A DNA stretch of 64,000 nucleotides, taken from assembly GCA_009823505.1 (NCBI GenBank), contig VZQC01006699.1, positions 1,496,973 through 1,560,972 of the forward strand, given 5' to 3'. Position numbers and translations under genes: made by a program. The notes below the pieces were generated by a model. The model searched no databases, was not told the origin of the DNA, and was given only the letters and a program-made list of their open reading frames with translations. This DNA comes from Rhizomys pruinosus (taxonomy: Eukaryota; Chordata; Mammalia; Rodentia; Spalacidae). Shown here piece by piece: positions 28,401-42,100 of the stretch (positions are counted from its first letter, which is position 1; every line of letters starts with the position of its first letter).

Positions 28401-29395
28401 TAAGACCTTCCCTTGACTTGCATACTAGTATCTAGGAATGATTCTGGACTACAAACACAAGGGCCTATGTGGGAAACTCTGGTGTCAGTGAAGTTTCTGC
28501 TCACACACATATACTATAAGGAAAACTTACCTCAACAGGGTAACTTCTTCCTGAAATTCTGAGAATAGGACAGTGTGTGAAATATGTGGAGAACTTTTCA
28601 CTGTCCACAGTAGCACTCATCAGAATCAAGTGTAGATCAGAACGTTTCTGCAAAATTTCCTTCAAGATAATTAGTAGGAAATCTGACTGGACACTTCTTT
28701 CATGAACCTAAAAGAAAGGGAATACAAAAATTAATCATATGTAGGGGCTGAAAAGAGACTTAAATAACCTGATACTCAAATCTACTGAAAGTTAATATTT
28801 AAATATATAGTCAGTACATGTGGAATGATGGATTTGTGTTTCAAATAAGGCTTGTCTTCAGAACCAAACCTAAATTTATTCTCTAAAATTGAAACCAACT
28901 ATAATCAACATATAATGAATACCATTAACCACTAGGACTCTATGACCTAGTTTGGAAATCATGTACACACATGGCTGCCAAGATTAGCTTATCTCTCAGA
29001 TTTCATTTAGAAGTAAGCACAACTCCTAACTCTCCACTACTAACATAAAATTACCATTACAGAAGACAGGTGGTTTATCTACTATATAGAAAAAGGGAGT
29101 AGAAATCTGTCTCTATTACTATGCAGAAGAAGGATTTTCTACCCTTCAAATACATGTATTTACCTTTAATCCCAGCACTTGGGAAGCAAAGGCAGGCAGA
29201 CCTCTGTGAGACTGAAGATAGCCTGGTCTACATAAAGCTCCTGATGAGCTGGGTTTAAGGGAGAGTCTGTCAAAAATTGAAACGACACCCCCCTCAACAC
29301 ATGTATTTAAAGAATGACACTGTCTCCAAATTTCTCACATTGTTATGTGTTAATGAATTTCACTGGGCTTCCTTTTCTTTTCTTTTTTTTTTTTT

Positions 29396-29433
<38 letters not shown>

Positions 29434-32400
29434 AGACAGGGTCTCCCTGTAGTCCCAGCTGTCCTGGAACTCACTCTGTAGACCAGGCTGGCCTTGAACT
29501 CACAGAGATTTGCCTGCCTCTGCCTCCCGAATGCTGTGATTAAAGGCGTGCGCCATCATGCCTGGCTAAGGCCTTCTTTTAAATTTAAAAATTTTTATTT
29601 TTAATTATGTGGATGCATGTGTGTGGGGAGTATTTACACATGAGAACAGTTGCCCACAGAGGCCAAAAGACAGCGCTGCATCCCCTGGAGCCAGAGTTAC
29701 AGGCAATTGTAAGCCATCCAACATGGGTGCTGGGAAGCAAAATCAGATCCTCTGCCAGAGCAGTGTGTGCTCTTTTGCTGTGTTGCTCAAAGAAGTTGAT
29801 GGCATCACACTGAAGCTAAGTTCAGTTTATCATGTCTCTAAATGGCCAATATCAAATCATCAAAGAACAGTTTCTGGAAGTTAGTAGGTTTTTAAATAAG
29901 AGTGCACCCTGATTTATCTTTTTAATCTCCTTCCTTCCTGCCCTCCCTCCCTCCCTCCCTCCCTCCCTCCTTCCTTCCCTCCCTTCCTCCCTCCCTCCCT
30001 TCCTTAGTTTTGTTTAAGGTGCATGAGTGTTTTGCCTGCATGTATGTTAAGTGTACCATGGCATTCAGCACCTTTGGAAGCCAGAAGAGGGCTTTGAATC
30101 CTCTGGAGCTGGACTTGGGACAGTTGTCAGCCACCATTTGGTTGCTGGGAACTGAACCTGGGTCCTCTGCAAGAGCAGCCAGTGCTTCTTAAGTGCTGAA
30201 CATTTCTCCAGCTCCACTCTGATCTATCTTTAAAGGAATTTTCTGCTAAGTTTACTGAGTAGTTGGCATAAATAAAATTTCTCAATGGATAATTAGCGAT
30301 ATGGCACCTTTAAAGACACATAAAAATTTAGGTCTGAGCCTACAAAGCAAGATATATGACACTTCCCTCCTCTGCACCCTATAGATAAATCTTCCACAGG
30401 GTGAATAAGCCATGTTTGCTAACACAGTCATCCATCTTAGTGATAACAGCACAATTTCCTACCCCAGCAAGGAAAAAGGTCCCTCACATAAAAATTAATT
30501 CATTTAACTTATTTGTTACCAAAATACTGATTAAAATGTAAAATGTCTGAACCTAAAACTCTAACAAGAAAATGGCCAAATACAGGGCACTGAAATTACA
30601 CAGTACTGTAAAGCCATTTAAAAATTCTGTTTCGGAGGGCTGGAAAGATGGCTCAGTGGTTAAGAGCGCTGACTGCTCTTGCAGAATACCCAGATTCCAT
30701 CCCCAGGACCCATAGGCAGCTAACAACTGTCCATAACTCCAGTTCCAAGGGAATCTGATGCCCTCTTCTGTCTTCTGAGGTCACTGCACAACACAGGTAC
30801 CCTTAAACACATTCAGGCAATACACTCATACATATAAAAAGAATTTTTAATTATGGTTTTGTATACTAATGATATGGAAGAATTACAAACTAAACATCTA
30901 TACAAAATGCATACCCACATAATGAATTAAATGCTTTTTTTCCCGAATGATATAGCTAATTTATTAAAAGATTTTACTTACAGATTTATTTTTATTTTTA
31001 ATTATGTGTATACATATGTGTCCTGTGTGGATGTGTGCACATGTGTGCAGGTGCCTATGGAGGCCTCTGGCAACAGGTCCTCTGGAGCTGGAGTTATAGG
31101 CAGTTGTGATGAACTCAGGTCCTCTGTTCTTAGTCACTGACCCATTACTCCAGCATGATTTTATTTATTTTTATTTTGTAAGAGTGTTTTGCCTGCATAA
31201 GGTGCACCACATGCCTGCCAGGTGACTGTGGAGGCCAGAAGACAGTGTTAGACACCCTGGAACTGGAGTTAAGGACAAGTGTTAGCTGCCATATGGGTGC
31301 TGAGAACCAAACCCAGGTCCTCTGAAAAAGCAGTGGGTGCTCTTAACCACTGAGCCATCTCCCCAGCCCAAGAGATTATAGATTTTTAATCTTCTAATAT
31401 TTCCTAATCAAAAGAGAAGAGTAACCAAATAATCTATATGGAATCTATTAATTAAAAATCAATGAACAAAACTGCAAAATAGGTATCCTTATATTTATAG
31501 ACAGATATCTCAGATACTACTCAATAAAAGAGCTTCTTTTGCACCAGATGTAGAGTCACACAACTGGAAGAACATAGAGATTGTCTGTGAATTGCTCATG
31601 CTTAAGCAGCATATCTACAATGCAACCTCTACATCTAAGGCTCATGCAGCAAGGAACAAGGGGCCAAGAGGACATTAATTAACCTCTTAACTCTCATTAA
31701 GGAAGCTCCCCATGTAACTCAAAAGGGCTTGAATGGCCAAACTGGAGATTAGGAGTCTAAAGAGTTCGGGTCCGTGGAGAGCTTGCCTATATTCACCTTC
31801 ACTCACTCAAGGCTCAGGGAACATTGCAGAAGTGGTGGTGGAAAGATTGAATTACCTCAGGGAGGTCGTTCAAGATCATATGGAAATGAATCCTACAAGC
31901 TCCTGGGGCCCTGTTCATATGAACCTACAGCAATGGTGTTGTCAGTATACACAAGACCCATGCAAGCTCAACCAGACAAAAACCCAGCTTGGAACTGCAG
32001 AAATGGGTAGCAGAACCAATTCTTAGCTGAAGAAATACTGTCAGCTGACTACAGTTGGGTGAGGAAGAACTGGCCTTCTTTAAGAGAAGGACTCTGGGTA
32101 GGCTAAACTAGGGCTCAGAGGATGAACTGGCAGTGAGGAATGGCTGGGGAGAGTAATTTGCCACAACAGATCCTAACACAAATGATGGAATATACGAACT
32201 CTGGGGGTACGGGGGGAGGTTGTGGGAGGGTGCCAATGAAGAAGGGGTTATAAAGGTGGTTAAGATCGATTAAGAAGTTATGTATGAAATACATACCTAA
32301 TCTCCAATATTCCATAAAAATTAATTAAAAAAAAAACAATGAGTCAGGTGTGTTTCTCATCTTATAATCTCAGCATTTGAGAGGCTGAGACAGATTGCTC

Positions 32401-33089
32401 TGAGTATAAAGCCAGCCTGGATTTTTTTTCTTTTTCCAGCCTGGATTTTTAAAGAAAAACCTTCTCTCAAAGAAAAATCAAAAAGGAAAAAAAGACAAAT
32501 GATTAAATTTTACTATTACATTCTGAACTTAGTAAATTAATAGACATGCATAAAAACTGTACAGATGACATCTTACATCCCCCTATCCAATGTTGAGACA
32601 AGGTCTCACACTGTTCTATGCTAGCCAGGAACTCACTATGTCATACAGGCTGGCCTTCAACTTGGGGCAATCCTCTTGTCTCAGCCAACCTTGTGCTGTG
32701 ATTTACAGGTATCAGCCACCATGCATTGCTAGAAAACTTAAATAATATTTTCTGCAAAAGAGAATTGCTAGATATATCTCTTCTTGAAAAAAACATGCTA
32801 GCAAATTGGCTTATATAGACTGGACTACTATGACATTAAAACAATCATAATGTAAAACTTTGGGCACAATTCAAGTGTGCACTCAAATGATTCATGTAGA
32901 AGTATATTTAGAGAAAATAAAAGGGGCTGGAGAGATGGCTCAGTGGTTAAGAGCACAGACTGCTCTTGCAAAGGACCCAGGTTCAATTCCCAGCACCCAC
33001 ATGGTGGCTAAGAAACGCCTTTAAGGTGTGCGCCACCATGCCCAGCTTAAAGAGTGAGTTCCAGGCCAGTTGGGACTATAGGGAGACCT

Positions 33090-33126
<37 letters not shown>

Positions 33127-36100
33127 ATTTTGTAACAAGTTAAGTTAATGTGGTAGCTGAGGGGCAGTACACTGGTAAAGAGCACAGACTAGTGTCAGAA
33201 TGCCTTAGTCTGAACCTCTAGCTACACAACTGGAAACTTCCATGTACATCAATTTCTTTAACCCTAAAATAAAAAGACGTATTTCATTGCATTGTGGAAG
33301 GATTAATAAACACATGTATGATGCTTTGAACAGCATCAAACATATAGCAAATATTATGTAACATTTAATAAGTAAATCAATTAACATGAGACATTTGCTA
33401 GGAGGGATTAGATTATTAGATGTAAAGTATCTGAAATGTAGTAAGGAAAAGGAAAATGTTAGTGCTAGAAGTAACATCTTTTTAATACAAAATGTTTAGG
33501 ATTTATCTGGACAAATTATAAGATCTACTCACCTCATCTACAATAACATGAGAAACATTAGTCAGAAGACCATCTTCTTGAAGTTTCCTTAGCAAAACTC
33601 CTGTTGTACAATACAGCAACCTGGTAGATTCACTAGCTCGAGATTCCATCCGGATCTGATATCCACACAAAGAATTCTGAAGGGAGAACATAAAGCTGTC
33701 ATTAGATCTCACAAGTAATCTGGAAAAGAAGCTGTAAATTGAAGGCCAGGTGCTCACGCTCATGCTACAGGAAACTGTCCAGGTAGATTATGCAATTTAT
33801 TATCAAAAGTCTGTTTCCCAGGCTGAAGAGATGGCTCAGTAGTTAAAAGCTGGCTGCTCTTGCAGGGGAACTGGGTTCAGTTCCCAGCACCCACATGGTG
33901 GCTAACAACCATCTGTAACTCCAGTTTCAAGGGATCTGATGCACTCTTCAGGCCTTTGAGTGCACTGTACTAACATGATGCATTTACATACATGCAGGCA
34001 AAACACATAACATTTAAAAAAAAATTGAAGTTACAAAAAAACAAAATACATTGCTAGTTGCACATGGTGGCTAATACCTGTAGTCACAGCACTCAAGAGA
34101 CTGAGGCAGTACTGCTTTGAGTTTCAGGCCAGCCTGGGTTACAGAGAAGGCAGCTTGAGCTACAGTATGAAAATCTGTCTCAAAGCCAAGAAAGTATGTC
34201 TTCAATTATATGAAACTATAAAATCTGTTCTGGTAATTCAAAACTTTGGCTTGCCATTTGCTTTATTTAGTGTATGCATTTGAGTCCCATGTGCACTCAT
34301 GCTACGGCACACGTGTGGAGATCAGAGGACAACTGTTGGGTCTTTCCTGCCACTTTGTATGGTCCAGGGGTTGAAGCTGAGTTATTAGTCCTAGACACAG
34401 TACCTGTACCTGCTGAGCTAGCCTGTCAGCCCCATTTTTTTTTAAATATAGGATTTAAAAATAATTCAACATTTTCATCTAGAACTGGAAAGCATGAAAA
34501 TCAGAGATACTGTCCACAGAGAAGACTTACAACAACTGAGCTATATGATACAAGACAGTCAAATTTCAATTTGTCCCTATTCTTTGAATGCCAAGTATGT
34601 AACATTTGAATACTCTATAGTCAAAATTTTGGCTTTTATGAAAAATTTCATGACAAATTTACTAAAAAAGCTTTTTCATATAAGGGCAGGAGCATATATC
34701 TAGCAAGGACAACATGAAAAGTACCTGAAGGGTGTCACTGCCCAGCCACTAATAGTCAGAACTGTACAGGTTCCCAGAAGCAAAGGGAAGTTGTCATCAA
34801 TCACTGAGGTGGAATCCAGAGAGTGCCTTACCCTTCCTCCAGGTCCGTTTTCACAGCCCAGTTCATCACACACCCTGGTGGCTAAACTCACTGCTGAGAT
34901 TCTTCGGGGCTGGGTACAGACTATGTTACATTTGCTTGCTCCCCACTTGTTTAGAAGTAAGTCTTCCAATAGGAAATGTGGCACCTGAGTGCTTTTGCCA
35001 CTTCCTGTTTCACCTGCCACGACCACAACCCGATGCCTCTTAAGAGTTTCCACAATTGAATCCCGGTGTCTGAACACAGGTAACTGCTGTCTTTCCTTCA
35101 GAAGTCTCTGATACTTAGGTGTGCTTTGCAGCCTTCTAAAGAGGATCCTAACAGGCTCCAAATCTTCTGCATTTGTTGATTCCAAGGACAGTGCCCCAAG
35201 ATCCTCATCAGAAACTAGGTTTTCCCAGGATTCCTCAGGATCTTCAGAGTTCTCTTTTTTACTTTCAGAATGTTGCTGTTGCAGTTGCTGCTGCTGTTGC
35301 TGTTTCAATTTATTCAGAAGTTTGGCAATAAAAAGATCGCGCGGTTTATTGGTTTCCATTTTATTTAACTCTTCCCTTTTCTTTTCCTCATCACTCCACT
35401 CCAGCCAAACATCTCGGTAAGTAGGAGGGAGTAACTGATGAATAGACTATGAAGAAAAAAAGAACTTTTATTTTTATTAGATATCAAAATTCAATACATT
35501 AGAACTTAGTACAGTTAGACTCACCTTAAAATGTAACTTTTAAACTTTTCAGGTCATTAATGTAAGATATACACATAGCAGATATAAATTCATAAAAGAC
35601 TTTTTTTGGAGCATGTTAAACTACTGAATGGACGCTCATTATGTATTCCTAAAGTGTTACTATACAATATGCAGATGAATCATAAAGCACTTTTCAAATA
35701 CACAAGGCTCCCTTTGAGATCTGGCAGTTGTATGATGCTACAGGTAAATATATATATATATATATGTATTTTTTTTTGGTCTTTTCGAGACAGGGTCTCC
35801 TGGAGCTCACTCTGTAGACCAGGGTGGCCTTGAACTCACAATGATCCACCTGCCTCTGCCTCCTAAGTGCTAGGATTAAAGGTGTGCACCACCACACCCG
35901 GCGGTAAAAATATTTTAAAAGAACTACACCAAATAGAACCTAAGCTGTTCTAATTCTCTGCTGTGAAAGAACCTACAATTGGTTTTCTCCTTCCATCTTT
36001 ATGTGGGTTCCAGAGATCATACTCAGGCTGTCAGGCTTGTGTGGCAAGTCCTATACCTGCTAAGCCATCTCGCTGGACCCTACTCCAGTTTTATGAACAA

Positions 36101-39100
36101 TTTTATTGCAGAGAAGGAACTTTTTTTTTTTTTCGTGTTTTCGAGACAGGGTCTACCTGTAGCCCCAGCTGACCTGGAACTCACTCTGTAGACCAGGCTG
36201 GCCTTGAACTCACAAAGATCCCTCTGCCTCTGCCTCCCGAGTGCTAGGATTAAAGGCGTGCGCCACCACGCCCGGCGAGAAGGAACTTCTTATCCAAAAT
36301 ACTTAGATTGTAGATTTAGGGATATTGGCATATAGAGAGTGAGGTAACATAGAGATGGACCTTGTCTAAATACAAAATCCATTTACATTTTATAGATGCC
36401 TTATACAGACAGCCTGAAGGTAATTTTGGAATGTCTGATATTGACAGCAATTTTTATCAAGTAAGCATAGTTTATGAAACCTTACTTTGCAAAATGAGGT
36501 AAAGACATTATGAACTCTAGCAGAAGGTCTAGAGAACAACTTTTGAATTCCACTTACTGTCTAAAGCTTCTTTAAAAAATTCATTTATAAAAAAAACCTT
36601 TTTTTTGGTCTTTTGGAATGTTCCACTTGTGGCATTCTGTCAATGCTCAGAAAGATTGGGATTTTAGAACATCTCTGAAAATGAAGTCTCGGAACAGAGA
36701 TGCTTCAACTTGTATACCCACTATTCCACCCACAAGTAACGGTAAAATATCTTACCTGCCCTTTCACTAAACGATACAGGGCTAGAGTAGCTCCCAGGTG
36801 CTGAGCCTGCATGCTGTCCTCTGTTAGGATTGTAGGACACACAACCAGAACATCATCTTCAGACTTGATTACCCTCACCCTAAAAAGGAGCATACATACA
36901 TACAAAATAAATAAAAACCATTATTTCAGTGGAAGGCACTGAATTACCTAATGATTCAGAAGCCTTTACATTACAAATCTGAGATGGAAAATTAAGATTT
37001 CCTAAAAATAAAAAGGGGGAAAAAAAAAGTGTCCTAAAAACTAAATGGTGGCCCACTTTTAATCCCAGTACTCAGGAGGCAGACTCTGTGAGTTTGAGGT
37101 CAGCCTGGTCTATTTACAAGTTCTTACCTAGCCAGGGCTATCAAACTAAACAAATAAAAAATAACAGTGAGAGTTTCCTAAATGTCTACTTTTTAAAAAA
37201 ATTTCCTTATTTTTTGAGAGGTCTAGGCTAGACTTGAACTCCTGTCTCAGCCTACCAAGTACTGGGACTACAGGCATGAATCATTATACCTGGCATTCCT
37301 AAACATCTTGTTTTTAAAATTTTTATTTTATGTGTAGAAGTGTTTGTCTGCATATATATAGGTACATTACATACATGCAATGCCCATGGAAGCCAGAAGA
37401 GGGCATGGGATCCCCTGGTACTGAAGTTAAGGACAGTTGTAAGCAACCATGTGGGTGCTGGGAACTGAACCCTGTCCTCTACAAGAACAGCCAGTGCTCT
37501 TAGCACTGAGCCACATCTCCAGCCTCCCTCCTGTGCCCCCAACAGCTTCTTTCTTAGCTCATAGCAAACAAAAAGATTTTTTATTCCACATCGCTCCAAA
37601 AGTTCATTCAGTTAACCAGAAAAACATACCTACATTTCCAGTATCTACCTACTGGAACTTTTTCAAAGGAAGGATTTGGACTCTTGGGAAGATTCTTCCT
37701 CACCCAATCGATAAGAAATTGCTTGGGAGATTTTCCAGTCCAGCTTCTTGCAGTGTAGTCAAAATTTCTTACATCATGAGGTTCTTTCTTTTTACCTTAA
37801 ACGAAAGACAACAGCATATTCTTTAATTATTATTATTATTATTATTATTATTTGAGGCAGGGTCTCCTTTAAGTTCAGCTGGTCTGGAACTCACTCTGTA
37901 GACCAGGCTGGCCTTGAACTCACAGAGATCGGCCTGCCTCTGCCTCCCAAGTGCTAGGATTAAAGGTGTAAGCCACCACGCCCGGCTTAAAGATGGTTCT
38001 TAGCCACCATGTGGGTGCTGGGAATTGAACCCAGGTCCTCTGCAAGAGCAGTCAGAACTCTTAACTGCTAAGCCATCTCTCCAGCCCCAACAGCGTATTC
38101 TTTACAAATAGTAACAATATAAATTCTCTTTTGTGTGATCAAAGCTCTCTCATCTGGGGAACGCCATTTCTGAACACAACAGGTGAGGGAAGAATAGACA
38201 GAAAGGCCTGGTTTTCTCTAAGTGATGTAACCCTCTTAAGTGACAGAAACACACAACATTCTCAATCTTTTTGCTGCTGTTTTTTAGTTTTGAGACAGGG
38301 TCTCACATGGCCCAGGCTGACCTTAAGGGGAGTGATCGTAGATAGGCTGACCAGACTCCAGTGCATGAAGTCACACTGAAGGACATGAGGGAACAGAAAC
38401 TTGACTTGATAGGTCTTAAAATGTATGACAAAGCCGGGCGTGGTGGCACACGCCTTTAATCCTAGCACTCGGGAGGCAGAGGCAGGTGGATCTCTGTGAG
38501 TTCGAGGCCAGCCTGGTCTACAGAGTGAGTTCCAGGACAGCTGGGGCTACAGGGAGACCCTGTCTCAAAAAGACCAAAAAAAAAAAAAAGTATGACAGAA
38601 TGCATGGAATCCGATGGGTGGGGCTACAAGGGGAGTATAGATAGGGGAGAATTTCTAAATATGATTAAGATGTATGAAAAATGCACAAAAGTTTTAAAAA
38701 GTATAATTGCATTAAAAAAATAACCATGAATTTCTGATCTATTTCCTTCCCGAGAGCTGGGATTCTAAGTGTCACCACAACTGGTGGATCTTGGGGACCT
38801 TATATCTTTATATTTCTTTACTTACCTCAGCTACTGCCATCACCACCACTACCTTCAATGGCTTCCTGATCCATCCTATAAAGCACTGATTCCTTATGCC
38901 TACCCTGGAAGGCCTCTATGGTCCATCTCTGCCTATCATGTGTCACTTCTCCCCAGTGCTAATGCTTCTGGCTCCCAGGTAATTCCTCAAATGTTCTAAG
39001 TATGCCTAGCCCAATCTTGTGGCTGGTTAAACATAAATCAATTAAAATTTCAACTTCTCATATATACGAGTCACATCTCATGTACTCAGTATTCATGTTC

Positions 39101-42100
39101 TTCTAATAGCTACCACATTGAACAGACATAGTATATCTCCATCAAAGAAAGTTCTGTTGAATAGTGATGTATAAACTCTTGTGCCTTGAAACTTACTACC
39201 CCCCCCTTTTGGACGCTCCTTCCACTAACTTGTCACCAGGATAACACCAAGTCATCTATCAGACCTGAGTTAATTATCAGCAAGATATCCCCAATTCAAA
39301 TATCAGCTACCTTCTTCTATTATTATTCATGTTATTAAAATTATGTCTATATATATCTGTGTGTGGGTGTGTTCATGAGAGTGCAGGCATGCCTATGGAG
39401 GCCAGAAAAGGGCATTGGATCCCTTGGAACTGGTGTTATAGGTAACTGTGAGCTGCCTGATGTGGGTGCCGGAAACCTAACTTGGGTCCTCACAAGAGCA
39501 ATATGTGCTCTCAACCACTCAGTCATCTCACCAGTCTTTTTTCATTCTCTCTTTTTTTTTTTTTTTGGTCTTTTCAAGACAGGATCTCCCTGGAGCCCCA
39601 GCTGGCCTGGAACTCACTCTGTAGACCAGGCTGGACTTGAACTTGCAAGGATCCGCCTGCCTCTGCCTCCCAAGTGCTAGGATTAAAGGCATGCGCCACC
39701 ACGCCCGGCCATTTTTTTTATTCTCTAGTATTAGAAGCCATTTTTCTCTGAAAGCATAAATTAAATTACAATTTAAAAATATACATTCATCTGTGCTCAC
39801 ATTCTGTACCTAGATTACACAGAAAAATAGGCTGGAGACTGGATTTTGTTCACATAGCACCTTTTTTTGCACAATTATTCAATAAATATTGAAAAAGTGA
39901 GTGAATTTTATAAAGCCTATAGTTCAATACAGGGCTAAGTTGTAATATAATCTTCTAAATGTTATGCAATGTGTATTAACAGAGCACATAGAAATGCATG
40001 ATCACTCACATCTAGGAGGCATGGAAGGAGTTGGCCAAGTCTTAAAGAAGCAGTGTTGTTTGAGGTGTGCCTGGGCATTAGGGGTAACCAGATGAGCAAA
40101 GGCATGGAAAATAAAATGGACAATGCTGTAAGGAACCATGTGGCTAGAACACTGGGAAACAAAGCAGAAAGGCACAGTGGAGGCGGGATGCAAAGCCTCT
40201 TGAATGCCCTGCTGAAGGGTATGTTCCTAAAGGTTTTTCCTGAAAGGGCTGGGGACATAGCCTCGCATGTGCAAGCAAGGCCCTAGGTTTGATCCCAGTA
40301 CTACGAAAATCAGAAACAACAAATAAGCTTTAAACAGAGAACTCACATTTCTATAACTTCACATTTACATTGTTTTGGAAAGATGGTGTCCTACTTTTCT
40401 TTCTGTTACTATAATAAAACAGTTTGACCAGAGGCAAAGGGTTGACACTTTCCAGGTCAGAGTCCATCATTTAGAAAAGTCAGGGCAGGAGCTCATTCCT
40501 AACCAAGGAGGCACAGCAAAAGCCATGGAGAAAGCTTCTTGCTGGCTCTCTCTTTGGCTCATGGTTACTTAGCTCTCTTATACTCTCAGGACGACCTGCA
40601 GAAAGAATGGCACCACTCACGGTGGGCTGGGCCCTTCTACATCAACCAACCATCAGAATAATCCAGCACAGATATGCCCAGAGACCAATCTAAAGACAAT
40701 TACTTAATTAACACTCCCTTCAGCTGGGTGTGGTGGCACACACCTTTAATCCCTGAACTTGGAAGGCAAAGGCAGGAAGATTTCTAAGTTCCAGGGAAGA
40801 TTGGTCTACAGTTTCAGGGCAGCCAGGGCTATCTAGTAGACCCTGTCTCCAAATAACAGCATGTGCTCTTGTATAGGACTGCAGTTAGGTTCCCAGTACT
40901 CTCGTGAGGTGGCTCACAACCACCTGTAACTCCAGCTCCAGGGGGATCCGACACCCTCTCTGGTCTCCTCTGCATTTATGTGTACAAACCCACATACAAG
41001 ATTCTAGCCTATTCTGAGTTGATAGTACAAAGCTAACTAAGACAGACGGCTGGCAGAAGTTTGGAGACTGAACTTGAGAGTTCAGTCCTAGGTAAGGTCT
41101 TTGTAATTACAAAATACAAGTGAGTTACCACAATTGCTATTAGTTAAAAAAAAAGAAAAAAATCTGTGGAAGTGTAACTTCTTTGCCACCTTAAATACTT
41201 TGCTAAAATGCAAAGTAAACAATTTTATAATTACAGATTCCTTGATACACTGTCACTCATAAACTCCACAGCAATCATGTTCCTTACTTTACCTTTTTCT
41301 TCTTCAGTAGCAGAGGCAGATTTTTCAAATAAATTAAAGTCCAAAGAACTATCCTTTTCTGTGGCTAGAGGAGGCTTCTTCCTTTCATTTTGTTGATGTG
41401 AAATCTTTATGGCTGGGTTGAATACTGGATGGTCTTCTAAAGCTTCCATCTCTACCAAGAAAAGAAAGATATGTTTGCTTTCTAGCTTTGTATTCAGCAA
41501 ATATAGTTTAAAAATACCATCATTTCTTCCTTTTCCTTGTAGCCAGGTAAAAAATAATTCATATTTGGAATCACAGCTAGAAGTCAGATGCAATTTATTA
41601 ACTTCCATGATGCCTACTAAAAAATAATTCAATAAATGTCATAAATAAAAAACCAAACACCTTCACTAGAAATAGGTGCAATAAGATTGCACTCACATCG
41701 TTTTCTTTTTTTTTCAAAGCCAATTTTTACTGAAGCTTTGTGCATTTCATACAAAATTTCCAATCAAGTCTAGACCCATGCCCCCTTCCTTGCCCCCCCA
41801 CCCCACCAGAGCTCATGCATTCTGCCAAACATGTTTTTCATCTTTTTCTAAGTCTCTTTTAAAATTTTCAATGCAGAAGTTTACTGTTTTGAGCAGAAGT
41901 TCCCCGTTTCAGTCAGTTCTTTGACCCAGTCTTTTTGTTGTTGTTCCTTCCAGCCTGCATCACTCCAAAATATGCACATATGCATGCCACATATATCATA
42001 GGTTTTAGAATCTTCAGCTTATGATTTTTTTTTTCTTTATGAGGCTTAAAGATGTCATGTTTGAAGGTTCCTCCTTGGCAAGCCCAAACCACCATCAGTC

